64,000 nucleotides of DNA, taken from NCBI RefSeq assembly GCF_003265705.1, contig NW_020312788.1, forward strand, positions 1,680,405 to 1,744,404, read 5' to 3'. The stretch is from Callorhinus ursinus (taxonomy: Eukaryota > Chordata > Mammalia > Carnivora > Otariidae). Under the pieces are notes generated by a model, which saw only the letters and a program-made list of their open reading frames with translations, did no database searches and was not told the origin of the DNA. Positions 1 through 13,800 of the stretch are shown here, piece by piece (positions within the stretch are counted from its first letter, which is position 1; each line of letters starts with the position of its first letter). A program made the position numbers and the translations under genes.

Positions 1-54
1 ATATTTTCAGTTTGGAAGTACCAACACAAAGACGTTACTATGAAAAGAGAACAT

Positions 55-263
55 GGGGCGCCTGGGTGGCTCAGTCATTAAGCGTCTGCCTTCGGCTCAG
101 GTCATGATCCCAGGGTCCTGGAATCGAGCCCCACATCAGGCTCCCTGCTCAGCGGGAAGCCTGCTTCTCCCTCTCCCCCTCCCACTGCTTGTGTTCCCTC
201 TCTCGCTGTGTCTCTCTCTGTCAAATACATAAATAAAATCTTTAAAAAAATAATAAATAAAAT
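55..263 (+). mobile_element. CanSINE
   Basis: Full-length copy with head, C/T-rich body and AAATAAA tail, flanked by a direct repeat agagaacat at 46-54 and 264-272. It lies downstream of PPIG coding exon 10 in the next intron. Confidence 0.93.
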
Positions 264-388
264 AGAGAACATAATTCAATATCCATATCTACTCTAAATA
301 TTTGTTATGTATAAAACAATATTTAAGAAACACTCAAGTTATTTATGATAAATGCAATATTAAGATTTCTGGGAAAAGAATCACCTAC

Positions 389-476
389 CCTTGGTCCTCT
401 TCCTTTAATTTTCCTGCCAGACCTAGTAACTAAAAGTCGCCTCTGGTATGAAGCAGGCTGGGAGTTAGGTGGATTA
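389..476 (-). CDS. PPIG: PPIG coding exon 10 (codons 310-339)
   Basis: It completes the split Cys codon (TG|T) and encodes [18 protein letters not shown] and following residues to GRGPR. The acceptor is ttcctt-ctag and the donor AGG|GTAGGT. It is 88 nt long and ends in phase 0. The intron just upstream holds a long (TG)n tract 28 nt from the acceptor. Skipping this exon would shift the frame ahead of the RS domain. Confidence 0.93.
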
Positions 477-503
477 CTAGAAGGAAGCAAAGGGAAAATT
501 AAA

Positions 504-549
<46 letters not shown>

Positions 550-3500
550 GAATATTACTTGGTCATCAAAAAAATGAAATCTTAACCATTTGCAACGATG
601 TGGATGGAACTAGAGGGTATTATGCTAAGTGAAATAAGTCAGACAGAGAAAGACAATTATATGATTTCACACAAATGTGCAAGTTAAACAAGACAGATGA
701 TCATAAGGGAAGAGAGGGAAAAATAAAATCAGAGAGGGAGACAAACCATAACAGACTCTTAACTATGGGAAACAAACAGGGTTGCTGGAGGGATGGGGTA
801 ACTGGGTGAGGGCACCTGATGTAAATTAGCACTGGGTATTGTATGCAACTGATGAATCACTAGATTCTACCTCTGAAACTAATAAAACATATGTTAATGA
901 ATTAAATTTAAATTAAAACAACTATAAAAATGAATCTGGAGAATATACTTTACTGATCTAAACTGATAAATTTAAATCTTATACATAATCAGTAGTTTTC
1001 AATGTTATCAATTCCTACTAGGTATCTGGAAAAGTATGGGAGCATTTTTCAACTATCAATGACTAGACAGTGCTACTGGTACTTAGAACCATGAGTTAGG
1101 AATGCTAAAACCTTGTAATGCATGAGAATGAAGAACTATTCTGCCCCAAAATGCCAGCTGTGTGCTGAGAAACCCTGTTAATTAACCATTTTTAAGATGA
1201 AATTAACTTGAAAGCATTAAGGAAAATCAACATAGAAGAGTTCATATAGCTCAGCGTAGGCGGTATGCCACTAAGAAAATAATTTTAAAACTATCTTATT
1301 CCAGGGGTGCCTGGGTGGCTCAGTAGGGTTGAGCATCTGACTCTTGATTTCGGCTCAGGTCATGATCTTAGGGTCCTGGGATCAAGCCCTTGTCGGGCTC
1401 TGTGCTCTATGGGTAGTCTGCTTGAGATTCTCTCCCTCTGCCCCTCCCTCTGCTCATGCACACACTCTCTCTAAAATAAATAAAATGTTTAAAAAAGAAA
1501 AAAACAACCCCATCTTATTCCAAAGTAGCTTATAATCCTATAAGCAACTGTTCACTGTGAAGAGAACTATAGAAAAGAGTAATTAATGATAATAAAGTAG
1601 ACACAAGCTGGCATGAATTAGCAAAACATATATATCCTGGTTTACACCAAAAAGGGAAACTGTTTTCAAAAAATAGTGAGTTAATATTTAATTAGCACAA
1701 ATAATATCCATGTAAGTTATATTTGAAAAGTTCATTCTAAAGTAGTTCAAACATTATCTCTGTAATATTTATTTCCTTAAAAATACCTTTCCTAGTACTT
1801 GAGGAAAAATTAACTCAATCCAATCCACTGAAATTACTCCAAGTTTCAAATAACATTTTTTAAAAAGAAGCTAAGATTTATTTTTATATTTTTACTGTAT
1901 TGTGAAAGTATACGGGAGATACTCAGAATTGTATTACTTTTATGTTATTAACAATACGATTCTAATCATACATAAGAAAATGACTTCAATCTTTTTTCTA
2001 TTTTTGAACATAATTATTAAAATGATTTATAAAGAACCAATAGGCCAACTAATACTAATAATGTGAATTTACACAGAAAAATTTTCAAAGAACTTGAATA
2101 TATCAATTTTCATTACCACAATACTATAAATTAGGCATGAAAACAGCAATAAAGGTTCTTACTTGCTTAGAAGTTTAATATATACAAATTACACAGTAAG
2201 ACAGCTTGTTTTAAATGGAATTGGTCTGAAATGCTACAATGCATCTTTCTGCAGTGCTTATTTTTCAAAAAAGTAACTTTTAACTCAAAATCTGTTTGAA
2301 TTAAATCAGTTTATCTTTTTAGATATATAGTTAACAAAAAGGAGCTTTGCTAACATTATCCTATAAAAAAAGATTTCAATCTTGGGACAAGGTCACCAAT
2401 TAAATCTTGTTTAAAGTACATAAAGACTTAAAAAAAAAGTTGTTTTAAAGAGTGTAGGGCACGCTACAAGATAGACACATTAACATACCACTCCCTCTCT
2501 CGCTCTCTTTCTCTGTTTTTCCTTTCTTTTTCATCAGCTTTAGGAGGACTTTTTCTCATTAGAAATCTGTTTTCAGGTATAGGAGGGATCTCTTCTGGAC
2601 GGACAGTAGACTGGGGTTGTGCTTCAAGATTTTCAGTCTCACTTTCACTAGATGCACTTAACAGAAAACATACCAAAAAAAATTCCATTTCGTTATTATG
2701 CACCTATCCCAAATTTCCAATTGTTGGTATTTCTTTCCTTTGTAAGATGTCACAATATATAAGCCACCCTGCCCACCCCCTCAAAGATGCAATAACATAC
2801 AGAAAATCCGCCTTCATTCCTCTGACAAACCAGCTAACCAACCCCAAAACCAAAACCAACTGTTTCCATTATCACATTCTCAGAAAGTATTTTCCAATAA
2901 AATGGATCTAAAACATGGAACTCCACAGGCAATGTACTCTGATAAATTTAAAATACTTAAAAATGTAGGCAAAGAAATTAGTTGCTTTAAAGACAATAGG
3001 CATAAAACAAGTTTTAGTACATAGATTATTTCAGACAAAACAGAAAAGAAAGTAAATATACTGACAATATTTGCTTTTACCCTTGTTTTCATAGCAATAA
3101 AGGAAATAGAGGACAAAAAAAGCAAGAGAGACTGCTATAAAAAATAGGGAAAATAATAATCGGTTTCCTATAATTCTCATTAATCCTATATATTCCTCCT
3201 AAGAAACACAAACCTATAAAACCAAAAGCATCTTTTCACTGAGTTCAAACACACAGAATTGAATGGCTTTGTTGAAAATGATATGAATGTACCTAAATTT
3301 AATCTACAGACTGTAGAATCAAAATGGTCTTATACTTAATGCTAGGAAATATTTCTCACTATTTTAACATTGCCATACAGATGATCCAAAATCCCAATAA
3401 GTTTACTTTTAAACTGAAGGCAATTAGAATATAAAGCTAGTATTATAAAAGAATTTAAAATTAAGACCTTTTCTTGCTTTTCTTTCGCTTCTTCTTTTCT

Positions 3501-4796
3501 TTCTTGTGTTTTCGGGAATTTTTCCTATGTTTCTTTTTTCTTTTTTTTGATTTCTCTTCAGAAGCACTTTCTGAATCAGAAGAATCAGAAGACGATTGAG
3601 AATCACTTGAGCTATCTGAGTCACTGGATGAGGAGGAAGATGATGATGATGACTTATGTCTTTTCTTTTCTTCTTTCTTAGCTTTAATAAGAAACAAAAA
3701 AGGTTTTGGTCAGCACTTTTTAGATAAACTTTGTAAGTGGAAATTTAGATTTGCAGCAGATTCTCACTAAGTCCAGTATTTAACACTTAGCTCATCCAGC
3801 TATTTGAACTGAGGAGTACAGGAAAGGAGTCAAAACTTACGATTAGAATCCAGATCTTTGGATTCATAGATTGAAGTTCTATCTATTACACCAAAGAATT
3901 TTGGAAAAGTAACAGGTAAGTCTAAAACACTAAGTTGATTTTAGGAAACATTTAAATGACAGTTCCTAAAAAGCACAGAATTTTAAGAGTCCCGGATTCA
4001 AATCTTCTTGTGGTTTTCAACTTTTTCTATTATCAAGAATAGAGGTAGAACTGTAGGAGAGAAATAACACACAAAAAAAATACTTTGCATAAATGTGGAA
4101 AATAAGAAACATGACTCCACTGGCATTGGCTTGTTTCAATGCCTGAGCATTCCTCTAATGAATAAGAAATTTAGCTTAGTTGAAGAGAATTACCACAGAG
4201 GGTAGTCATTTGCCAATGGTTAATAACTATGCTACAAAACTATGCTACAAAAATAATTTCAAATTGAAATTTTATTTTGGATTAAGTAGGTAATAATTTT
4301 TAAAGGGATCCCAAAACTCAAATGCTTTAAGGACTAGGCAACAAATATAAATAAGTGAAATTAACCAGGTATGATACAACAGGAATTGGGGAAAGATAAG
4401 ACAAACCGAAAAGAGCCTGACTCATCTAAAGGTATTCTAATTCAAACTATGGTGGACTTAAAGTGAAATCAGGCCAAAGATGGGACAACACTGATATATG
4501 GATAAGTATAACAAACTGGAACACATCAAATATATTAGAATTCATCAGTTCATAATGATATTGGTAAATAAAATATAAAGAATTTATCTGCTTTTCCTTA
4601 TACAAACTGTACCACAGGCTAACCAAATAGTAAATGAAAGGAAGATGCTCTTTTATCAAAAGTATTCCAGGAATAAATGAAGCAGAAATTATGATTAGGA
4701 TATCATCATTTTGCAACTCATAATGAGGCACTGACATCAAGAACTGCTGCAGAGCACAAAAACTACTTTTCGTATACGACACCTGCTATCATCAAA

Positions 4797-4827
<31 letters not shown>

Positions 4828-7800
4828 ATCCATCCATCCATCCATCCAAACTGCATCTGATCAACTTTCTAGACCTAACTACAAAGTCATATGAAATAGA
4901 GGCAAAAAAGAACACATTACGTAACAAAGATGCAATCAGTATAATCTAATGTCTGTAGTAATGGGAAACACTACAGGACAAATGACGTAGCTTGTTCAAC
5001 AAATAAAACTCAAGGAAACAAAAGAGATGGTACTGGAAATCTGTTTAAAACAAAATCAAAAAAATTTCACAAACCCAATGTCTGAACCTTACTTGGATTC
5101 AAATTAAAACATTAAAAAAATTACATTAATGAAACAATTAGAAATTTGAACGCTGACAGGAATATTTAGGAATATACATGTGTGTACACATGATTATGAT
5201 ACTAGTTTTCTTAAAAGAATCGTTTTTTAGACCAATAATGAAATATTTATCAATAAAATGTTATGCCTAGAATTTGCTTCAAAATAACAAGAGGGGCACC
5301 TGGGTGGCTCAGATGGTTAGCGTCTGCCTTCGGCTCAGGTCATGATCTTCAGGTCCTGGGATCAAGCCCCACACTGGGCTCCCTGCTCAGCAGGGAGTCT
5401 GTTTCTCCCTCTTCCTCTCCCCACTACTCCTGCTCTCTCTCTCTCACTCTGTATCTCTCTGTCTCAAATGAATAAATAATTTTAAAAAATTCTTTAAAAA
5501 AACAAACAAACAAAACAAAATAACAAGAAAGAACTGGCCAGGATATAGGTAAAATGATACTGGCCAGGACTTAATTGTTGAAGCTAAGTAATGAACACTA
5601 TTGTTTGGTTATACTACTTCGACCACTTCTGTATATGTTAGTATTTTCCATGATAAAAAAAAAAATCAGAGCACAAAGAAAATACATCTTTGGACTGACT
5701 GTTGGTTGATTACAGACCTTAATTGAAAGGGTTAACAGCTGGTTTACAGCCTTTCGTTAGCCTCAGGAGCACCTGAGGATCTGGAAGTTGGCCAAATCAT
5801 TCTTGAAACTCTTAGCTCAGAATTTATAGGAGTGTCCTAATTAAAAGATAAATGACAATCGGGCTGAAGTTACTATGTCCTTTACCCAGGACTTGCGGTT
5901 CACCACACCAAGATTGTTTTTCCAGTACAGTAAGATGCTGCTGCACTGGAGAATAGGAATAAGGTATAAAAGGTGAAGGCAGGGGGAAGGGGAAAAAAAA
6001 AAGGTGAAGGGACCTGAGGTAAAGGCTTCGTCACACAGCCATGTTCCTCAGGATCATGAACATAACAAGAGTGAGATGCCTGGGACATATGCAAGCTCTG
6101 CCTAGAAATCATGAGATCTCTACTATGTTGTTGCTGTACAAACTACGCTGTTCCTATCCTGAATCCTTTCTTAAAGGAAAATAAACTTAGTGCTGAGTAA
6201 AGTCTATTTTGTATTTTGTCTCATGAGTCCAACTGTTAATCTGAACCCAAGCCCACTATTGTCAGTTGAGGCAAAGAATGGGTATGTAAACATATACAAA
6301 CTGAAACATCCACTTATATATACTACAAACCTGAGAGATGGGTGGGTGGGTAGGAGGTAATCAAACTTAAACTGAAGGAATAAATTCATAATGAATAACT
6401 CTAAATATGAGATCACAAAATAGGCAAGCAAAATATTTCACATAAACACAGTAACGCTTTACTTGATTACCATGATTTACCAGATTAACAAAGCTTTATT
6501 TACCAGTTCCAACTTATATTTATTTTACATTGAGATTCTTTCCCATGATAAATACACTGCAGTTCGCTTCTTTAACAAACAAGCCTAATCTCCCCACCAA
6601 ATGTATTAAATATATTTCAAGACCATAATTTAGTTCACATATCACTTTTTAAAAAATATTTTATTTATTTGAGAGCAAGGGAGAGAGAGACAGAGAGAAA
6701 GCACCCACACACATGCACCCACGAGCAGGGGGAGTGGAAGAGGGAAAAGCAGACTCCCTGCTGAGCAGGGAGACCAATGTGGGATTCGTTCCCAGGACCC
6801 TGGGATCATGACCTGAGCTGAAGGCAGTCGCTCAACCAAGTGAGCTACCTAGGCGCCCTCACACATCATTTTTCAAGAAAACATCTGAGTGAAGCAAGAT
6901 ATCACAATATGACATGCCAGAGATTTATGATTTTTTATGGTAATATAATCCGTCTGTATATCAGATTTCCACTATAAGAGGAAAATAAATTGTGTTTTAG
7001 GAAAAATGCCTTGGAAAGGTGCTTAGAAAGTTCTAAGGTTGAAAAAAAATTCCCTCTTCTGATGTTTATCTATTATTTTACAAGTGAAATTTAGTTTACA
7101 TGCCCTTTTCCTATGATCTGCTCAGGGAAAAAAAAGAGAAAATGTTTGAGAAAGAAATGGCAGTTGAAGAACAGAAGAGTGAAAAGGCAAAAAAGAGGGA
7201 CATGACAAAATCAGTATTGTTTTGTGTTTTTTTTTAAGATCTTATTTATTTATTTGACAGACAGTGAGAGAGGGAACACAAGCAAGGGGAGTGTGAGAGG
7301 GAGAAGCAGGCTTCCTGCAGAGCAGGGAGCCCGACGTGGGGCTTGATCCCAGAACCCTGGGATCATGACCCGAGCTGAAGGCAGACGCTTAACCAACTGA
7401 GCCACCCAGGCACCCCAAATCAGTATTAGTTCTAATAGAATATATCCTGAGTCTCAAAATCTGTGTTAAACTAAATTCAAAAATATGATTGAGGCACATT
7501 GTGAATCTGACTGAAACTTTATCCTTCTCAGATCAACAAATACAGATGACCACATCCTTGTACAGTCAAAATTCCCTGTGTATTTTTTGACTCCACAGAA
7601 ACTTCAATGGCCTACTGTTGACCAGAAACCTTACCAATAATTATAAACAGTCAAGCAAACCTACATATTTTTGTAGGTTTATATGGATTATATACTGTAT
7701 TTTATTTTACCTTTTTAGAGAGGAGAGGTGGAGAGAGAGAAGGGGGGGCGGAGGGGTGGAGGGAGCGAGCGAGAGAGAGAGAGAGAGAGAGAGCAACTGT

Positions 7801-10800
7801 AGCAGGCTCTATGCTGAGCACAGAGTCTGTAGGTATGGGCCTCAATCTCTCAACGCTGAGATCATGACCTGAGCCAAAATCAAGAGTTGGATGCTTAATC
7901 AACTGAGCCACCCAGGCGCCCCTATATACTGTATTCTTAAAATAAGTGAGAGAAAAAATATTAAGAAAATCATAAGGGGCACCTGGGTGGCTCAGTTGGT
8001 TAAGCGACTGCCTTTAGCTCAGGTCAGGATCCTGGAGTCCCGGGATCAAGTCCCGCATCGGGCTCCCTGCTCAGCAGGGAGTCCACTTCTTCCTCTGACC
8101 CTCCCCCCTCTCATGCTCTATCTCATTCCCTCTTTCAAATAAATAAATAAAATCTTAAAAAAAGAAAATCATAAGTATGAAAAATACATTTACAGTACTA
8201 TTATACTGTTTTTATATATTTTTAAAAATCCATGTATAAGTAGACTCATGCAGTTCAAACCCGTGTGGCTCAAGGGTCAACTGTATGTTTAAATGAGTAA
8301 TATATAGATAGTATATAGTACATATAATAGTAAATAGTTTATAAATAGGTATGTAATATGAAGGCAGGATGTAGAGTATATGGGCAAGTTCCATAGTAAA
8401 CTTAAAAGATATGCACCTTCCCTCACAGAGTTTAGAATCTATTTGGAAAATAAGACCAACAAGTGTGCGTGCATTCAATAGCAAACAGCATCAGAAAATA
8501 TACACTTCAGTAAATTTTCTAGAAACTGACTATAAATTGTATTAGGATTTAAAGTGAGTATGGTTAATAAACACAAAAGTAAAAAAAAAAAAAACACAAA
8601 AGTAGAAAGACTTTCAAGAAGTCAGTTCCACTGTTACACAACATATGTATTCCTATAAATCACTATGCTGTATATGAAAAATTACACATAAAAACTACAT
8701 GGCTTATGGGAAAAATGGGAAAGGGGGTGCAAAACCCAAAAACTTCATCAATGACATAAAAAAAAAGTACAGGAAACTAATAAAAATGGCAGCAGAGTTT
8801 TACACACGTTAAATGGTTAATACATAAATACAACAATAAATGTGGCACTTTGAAAAAAACCTAGGGTTCACCTGTGGCAATAAATATTAGGGGGCTATAA
8901 CTTGTGAGTTACTGTAAAGTAGTGGAAGGGTGATCTAAAATCAGATGTAAGGTTTCAGCAGTAGACTGTGCTTGAGTGTGACTCTTAACACAAGTAATTA
9001 ACTGTGATAGTTTAGTTGATGTTTAAGGTGTGTGTAATGTGTAATTTTTGTGTATTCCTGTAAAGCTGTTACCCTGGATGTAATTTTCTGCATTCACTTT
9101 ATGTTTCTTCTAAACAAGATCATGTATAAACGAAGGTGAAAAAGGTGTTACGTTGAAATTATTTTCTAATATACCAGTTGAATAAAACAAAAGCATGTTT
9201 TCAAAACAAACAGTATAGCAAAACTGACTATATTAAGATTTCATAGGAGTAGGAAAAGTGGGGAGTAATATCTGTACTTACAAAATGCTAATAAGCACTG
9301 AACAAAAAGTCCCTTTATAGGTGTAATTTAAGAATGAGTAGATTAAGGGCACCTGGGTGCCTCAGTCGTTAAGCATCTGCTTTCAGCTCAGGTCATGATC
9401 CCAGGGTCCTGGGATCGAGCCCCGCATCAGGTTCCCTCCTCAGCGGGAAGCCTGCTTCTCCCTCTCCCCCTCTCCCTGCTTGTGTTCCCTCTCTCGCTGT
9501 GTCTGTCAAATGAATAAATAAAAGCTTAAAAAAAAAAAAGAATGAGTAGATTATAACCAAGGAGGTAAAAGACCTGCACTTTGAAACTATAAAACATTGA
9601 TGAAAGAAATTAAAGATGACACAAATGGAAAGATATTCTACCCTCATGGTTTGGAAGAACAGATATTGTTAAAATGTCCACACTACCAAAACAATCTACA
9701 GATTTAATGCAAATCCTACTGAAATACCAAGAACGTTTTTCACAGAACTGGAAAAACAATCCTAAAATCTGTATGGAACCACAAAAGATCCTAATGGTCA
9801 AAGCGATCCTGAAAAAGGACAAAACTGAAGGTATCACAATCCCAAAATTTCAAGATACACTACAATGCTGTAGTAATCAAAACAGTACAGTACTGGCCCC
9901 CAAAAAGACACAGAGATCAACAGAACAGAATAGACAATTCAGAAATAAACCCATGATTATACGGTCAATTAACCTATATAACAAAGGAGGCAAGAATGTA
10001 CAATAGGTAAAACACAGTCTCTTCAACAAAAGGCACTGGGAAAACTGGACAGCAACATGTAAAAGAATGAAACCAGACCACTTTCTAACATCATACACAA
10101 AAATAAACTCAAAATGGATTAAGGATCTAAATATGAGTTCTGAAACAATAAAAATCCTAGAAGACAGCACAAGCAGTCATTTCTCTGACATTAGCCGCAG
10201 CATTTTTTTTCTAGGTATATCTCCAGAGGCAAGGGAAACAAAAAAACTATTTAAACTACATCAATATATAAAGCTAATATAAAGCATAACATAATGAACT
10301 ATTCAGACTACATCAAAATATAAAGCTTCTGCACAGCAAAGGAAACAACAAAACTAAGACAACTAACTGAATGGGAGAAGGTATTTGCAAATGATATATC
10401 CAATAAAGGGTTAGTTTCCAAAACACATAAAGAACTTACACAACTCAACACCAAAAACCCAAACAATGCAATTAAAATTGGGCAGAAGACATGAATAGAC
10501 ATTTCTCCAAAGAAGACATCCAGATAGCCAAGACACATGAAAAGCTGCTCAACATCACTCATCATCAGGGAAATGCAAATCAAAACCACAATGAAGTATC
10601 ACTTCGGACTTGTCACAATGACTAAAATCAAGAACACAAGAAACAAGTGTCGGTGAGCATGTGGAGAAAAAAGAACCCTCGTGTACTGTTGGTGAGAATG
10701 CAAACTGTTGCAGCCACTCTGGAAAACAGTACGGCGGTTCCTCAAAAAATTAAAAATAGCATTATCACATGATCCAGTAACTCCACTACTGGGTATTTAC

Positions 10801-13800
10801 TGACAAAATACAAAAACACTAATTTGAAAAGATATATACACCCCTGTTTATTGCAGCATTATTTAAAATAGTGAAATTATGGAAGCAGCCCAAGTGTCCA
10901 CTGATAGATGAATGGACAAAAATGTGGCATATATACAATGGAGTATTACTCCGCCATAAAAAACAACAAAATCTTGTCATTTGCAACAACACAAATGGAT
11001 CTATGGGGTATAATACTAAGTAAATAAGTCAGTCAGTGAAAGACAAATACCATGTAATTTCACTCTTGTGGAATTTAAGAAGCAAAACAAACGAACTCTC
11101 TTTTAGAGAACTGATGGTTACCAGAATGGGGGGGGGGGGCTGAAATAGGTGAAAAGGATTAAGAGTACACTTATCTTGATGGGCACTGAGTAATGTATAG
11201 AATTGTTGAAGCATTATACTGTACATCTAAAACTAAGAGAATGTTGTATGTTAATTACACTGGAATTAAAATCAAATCAAATGGCTAAAGGAATTTCTCC
11301 AAAGAGAAAGGAAATAATAGAAAGTGGCCTGGAATTTCAGAAAGAAAAAACAAGAATGGGTAAAAGATATGGGATAAAGGAATACAATCAGTTCATATAA
11401 CTATAAATCATTCTTAAATTAAAAGATGCCAGGGGCACCTCGGTGCCTCAGTCGGTTAAGCGTTCAACTCTTGCTTTCAGCTCATGTCATGATCCCAGGG
11501 TCGTGAGATGGTGCTTGGAGTCCACTTGAAGATTCTCTCCCTCTGCCCCTTCCCCCATTTTCACACTAAAAATAAATAAATCTTAAAAAAAAAAAGATGC
11601 TAATATCAAACACCTTAGAGTAATGCCAATTAAAATTAGCTGGAAAAAAAATCCCACCTATTATTAGGCTGACAAAGATTAAAGAGTTTGACAATACATG
11701 GCTTTGCAAAGTATACAAGGGTAATTAATTTTATGTTCAATGGCAGTGTCTATCAAAATTACAAATGCATGACCCCTATAATCTATTAATCCCATTTTTA
11801 GGAATTTATCCCCTGTAATCTATTAATTCCATTTTAGGAATTTGACCAAAATTCACATACATTTAGAATGATATACAAAATGTGGGAATGAAAACTGGGC
11901 AGAGACAGGAAGGAGACTTCATTGACTATCCTTTCTGGCCTCTAAATATTAAAGCAAATGAATATATTAAATTTTAAAAAATTACAGAGGGGCACCTGGG
12001 TGGCTCAGTCGTTAAGTGTTTGCCTTTGGCTCAGGTCATGATCCCAGGGTCCTGGAATCGAGCCCCACGTCGGGCTCCCTGCTCAGTAGGGAGTCTGCTT
12101 CTTCCTCTCCCACTCCCCCTGCTTGTGTTCCCTCTCTCGCTTTCTCTCTGTGTCAAATAAATAAATAAAATCTTTACCAAAAAATGAAAAAGAAAAGTTG
12201 TAGGGCGCCTGGGTGGCTCAGTTGGTTAAGCAACTGCCTTCGGCTCAGGTCATGATCCTGGAGTCCCGGGATCGAGTCCCACATCGGGCCCCCTGCCAAG
12301 CAGGGAGTCTGCTTCTCCCTCTGACCCTCTTCCCTCCCGTGCTCTCTATCTCTCATTCTCTCTCTCAAATAAATAAAATCTTTAAAAAAAAAAAAAAAGA
12401 AAAAGAAAAGTTGTAGATACTGGGGTGCCTGGGTGGCTCAGTTGGTTAAGGAGCTTCCTTCAGCTCAGGTCATGATCCTGGGGTCCTGGGATTGAGCCCC
12501 AAGTCAGGGTCCTGCTTAGTGGGGAGTCTACTTCTCCCTCTCCTTCCACCCCTCTCCCCGCACTTGTGCTCTCTCTTGCTCACTCTCTCAAATAAAATCT
12601 TAAAAAATTAATAAAAGGTTAAAAATTGTAGAAATTTTAAAACTTCCAAGTATGACAATAATGGTTTTCATTCTGCAAAAAATCCTCCTATAATTGCCTA
12701 ACCACTTACACACAATCTGTTCCAAAGTACCTGTTAGAAACATGTAGGTATCCTTAAGGTCAAATTAAACATTACTAAAAGCAAAACGACAAGGCAAATT
12801 AAAAATCATAATGGATGAAAAGGAATTACAAAGAGTAACACTTTCAACTTTGGGGCCATTTCTGGATAATTTTTTTAGATTATGTAGTTTGCTTATCATC
12901 AGGTAAAAGAATTTCCCAAACCTATTCACAGACCTTTTTGAGGGCTGGGATAGGATGTAGTGTAAACTATTAATTAGGCATTGACTTTACTAGTATGATA
13001 TTAAAGTTAAAAAAAAAAAAGCTCCAGAACATTTTGCTTGTAAAAATCTCAGGTAAAAAAAATGCTGCCTTATTCATTTTTATTTGAGATCTACAGATTT
13101 TACACCAATGAATTTCATGTGAAACCTTTATATTGAAGGAAATTTCTAGGGCACCATCAAGTAAGATTAAAGAACAGAACAGAAATAAAAAAAAAACAGA
13201 ACTACTCCTAAAACAGGTCTCCATTAGATATTTTCATTTCATATTACTGGTCTTATCTTCTAATCAGTTTCTAAGTTTAACATCCCACTATTTTCCATTA
13301 AAAGTGCCATCACCACTGCTCCTAATTCCAGGTTAAGGGCAGTGAATGGGATCCTGTTGCTATACAAACGAGTCTCTGATGTTCTTTACCATCTCCTGAG
13401 TACAAGATTCACTAGCTCCTTTCCTTGCTCTGTTCTTTGCATATTGCCAGGCAATGTTTCCTACCCACATAATATGCAAAATTTCTGCTCATATAACTAT
13501 CTATTTATTGTCCTGTTGCCACAACTCAGCACTTGTTTCTGTAATATAGCAATGGCCCTGTTTCTTGTTGCATGGTCAAAGTATACAGACTTCTATTTTA
13601 ACCCCTCTAGCAAACTCTGAAAAGACCATGACCTGAGGTCATGCCAACTCCTGAAAAACCAGTTAAGTATCTTGACCAAGGTAGTGGTTTCACTCTCTGG
13701 TGGTCTGTGTTCTATCCTCCACTCTGCCCCATGACAGCCTCTACAGAAATGCAGTTTTCATTAGCCTCCAGTGTTCCATTTCTGCATGTTTTGGAAGGTT

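Larger units (their letters stand above)
7590..8285 (+). mobile_element. DNA transposon remnant, pogo/Tigger-like (family uncertain)
   Basis: After removing two SINEs, the host sequence reads aacagtcaagcaaac, tatatactgtattctt, aagaaaatcataag, tacatttacagtactat, gcagttcaaacccgtg and ends caagggtcaactgta. I recall these as the 3' part of a mammalian nonautonomous DNA element. The exact family name is not certain. Confidence 0.55.

Noticed and set aside
4447..4782. A 111-residue minus-strand frame in a PPIG intron
   Set aside because: No exon signals, no known family, and AT-rich composition like the surrounding intron.
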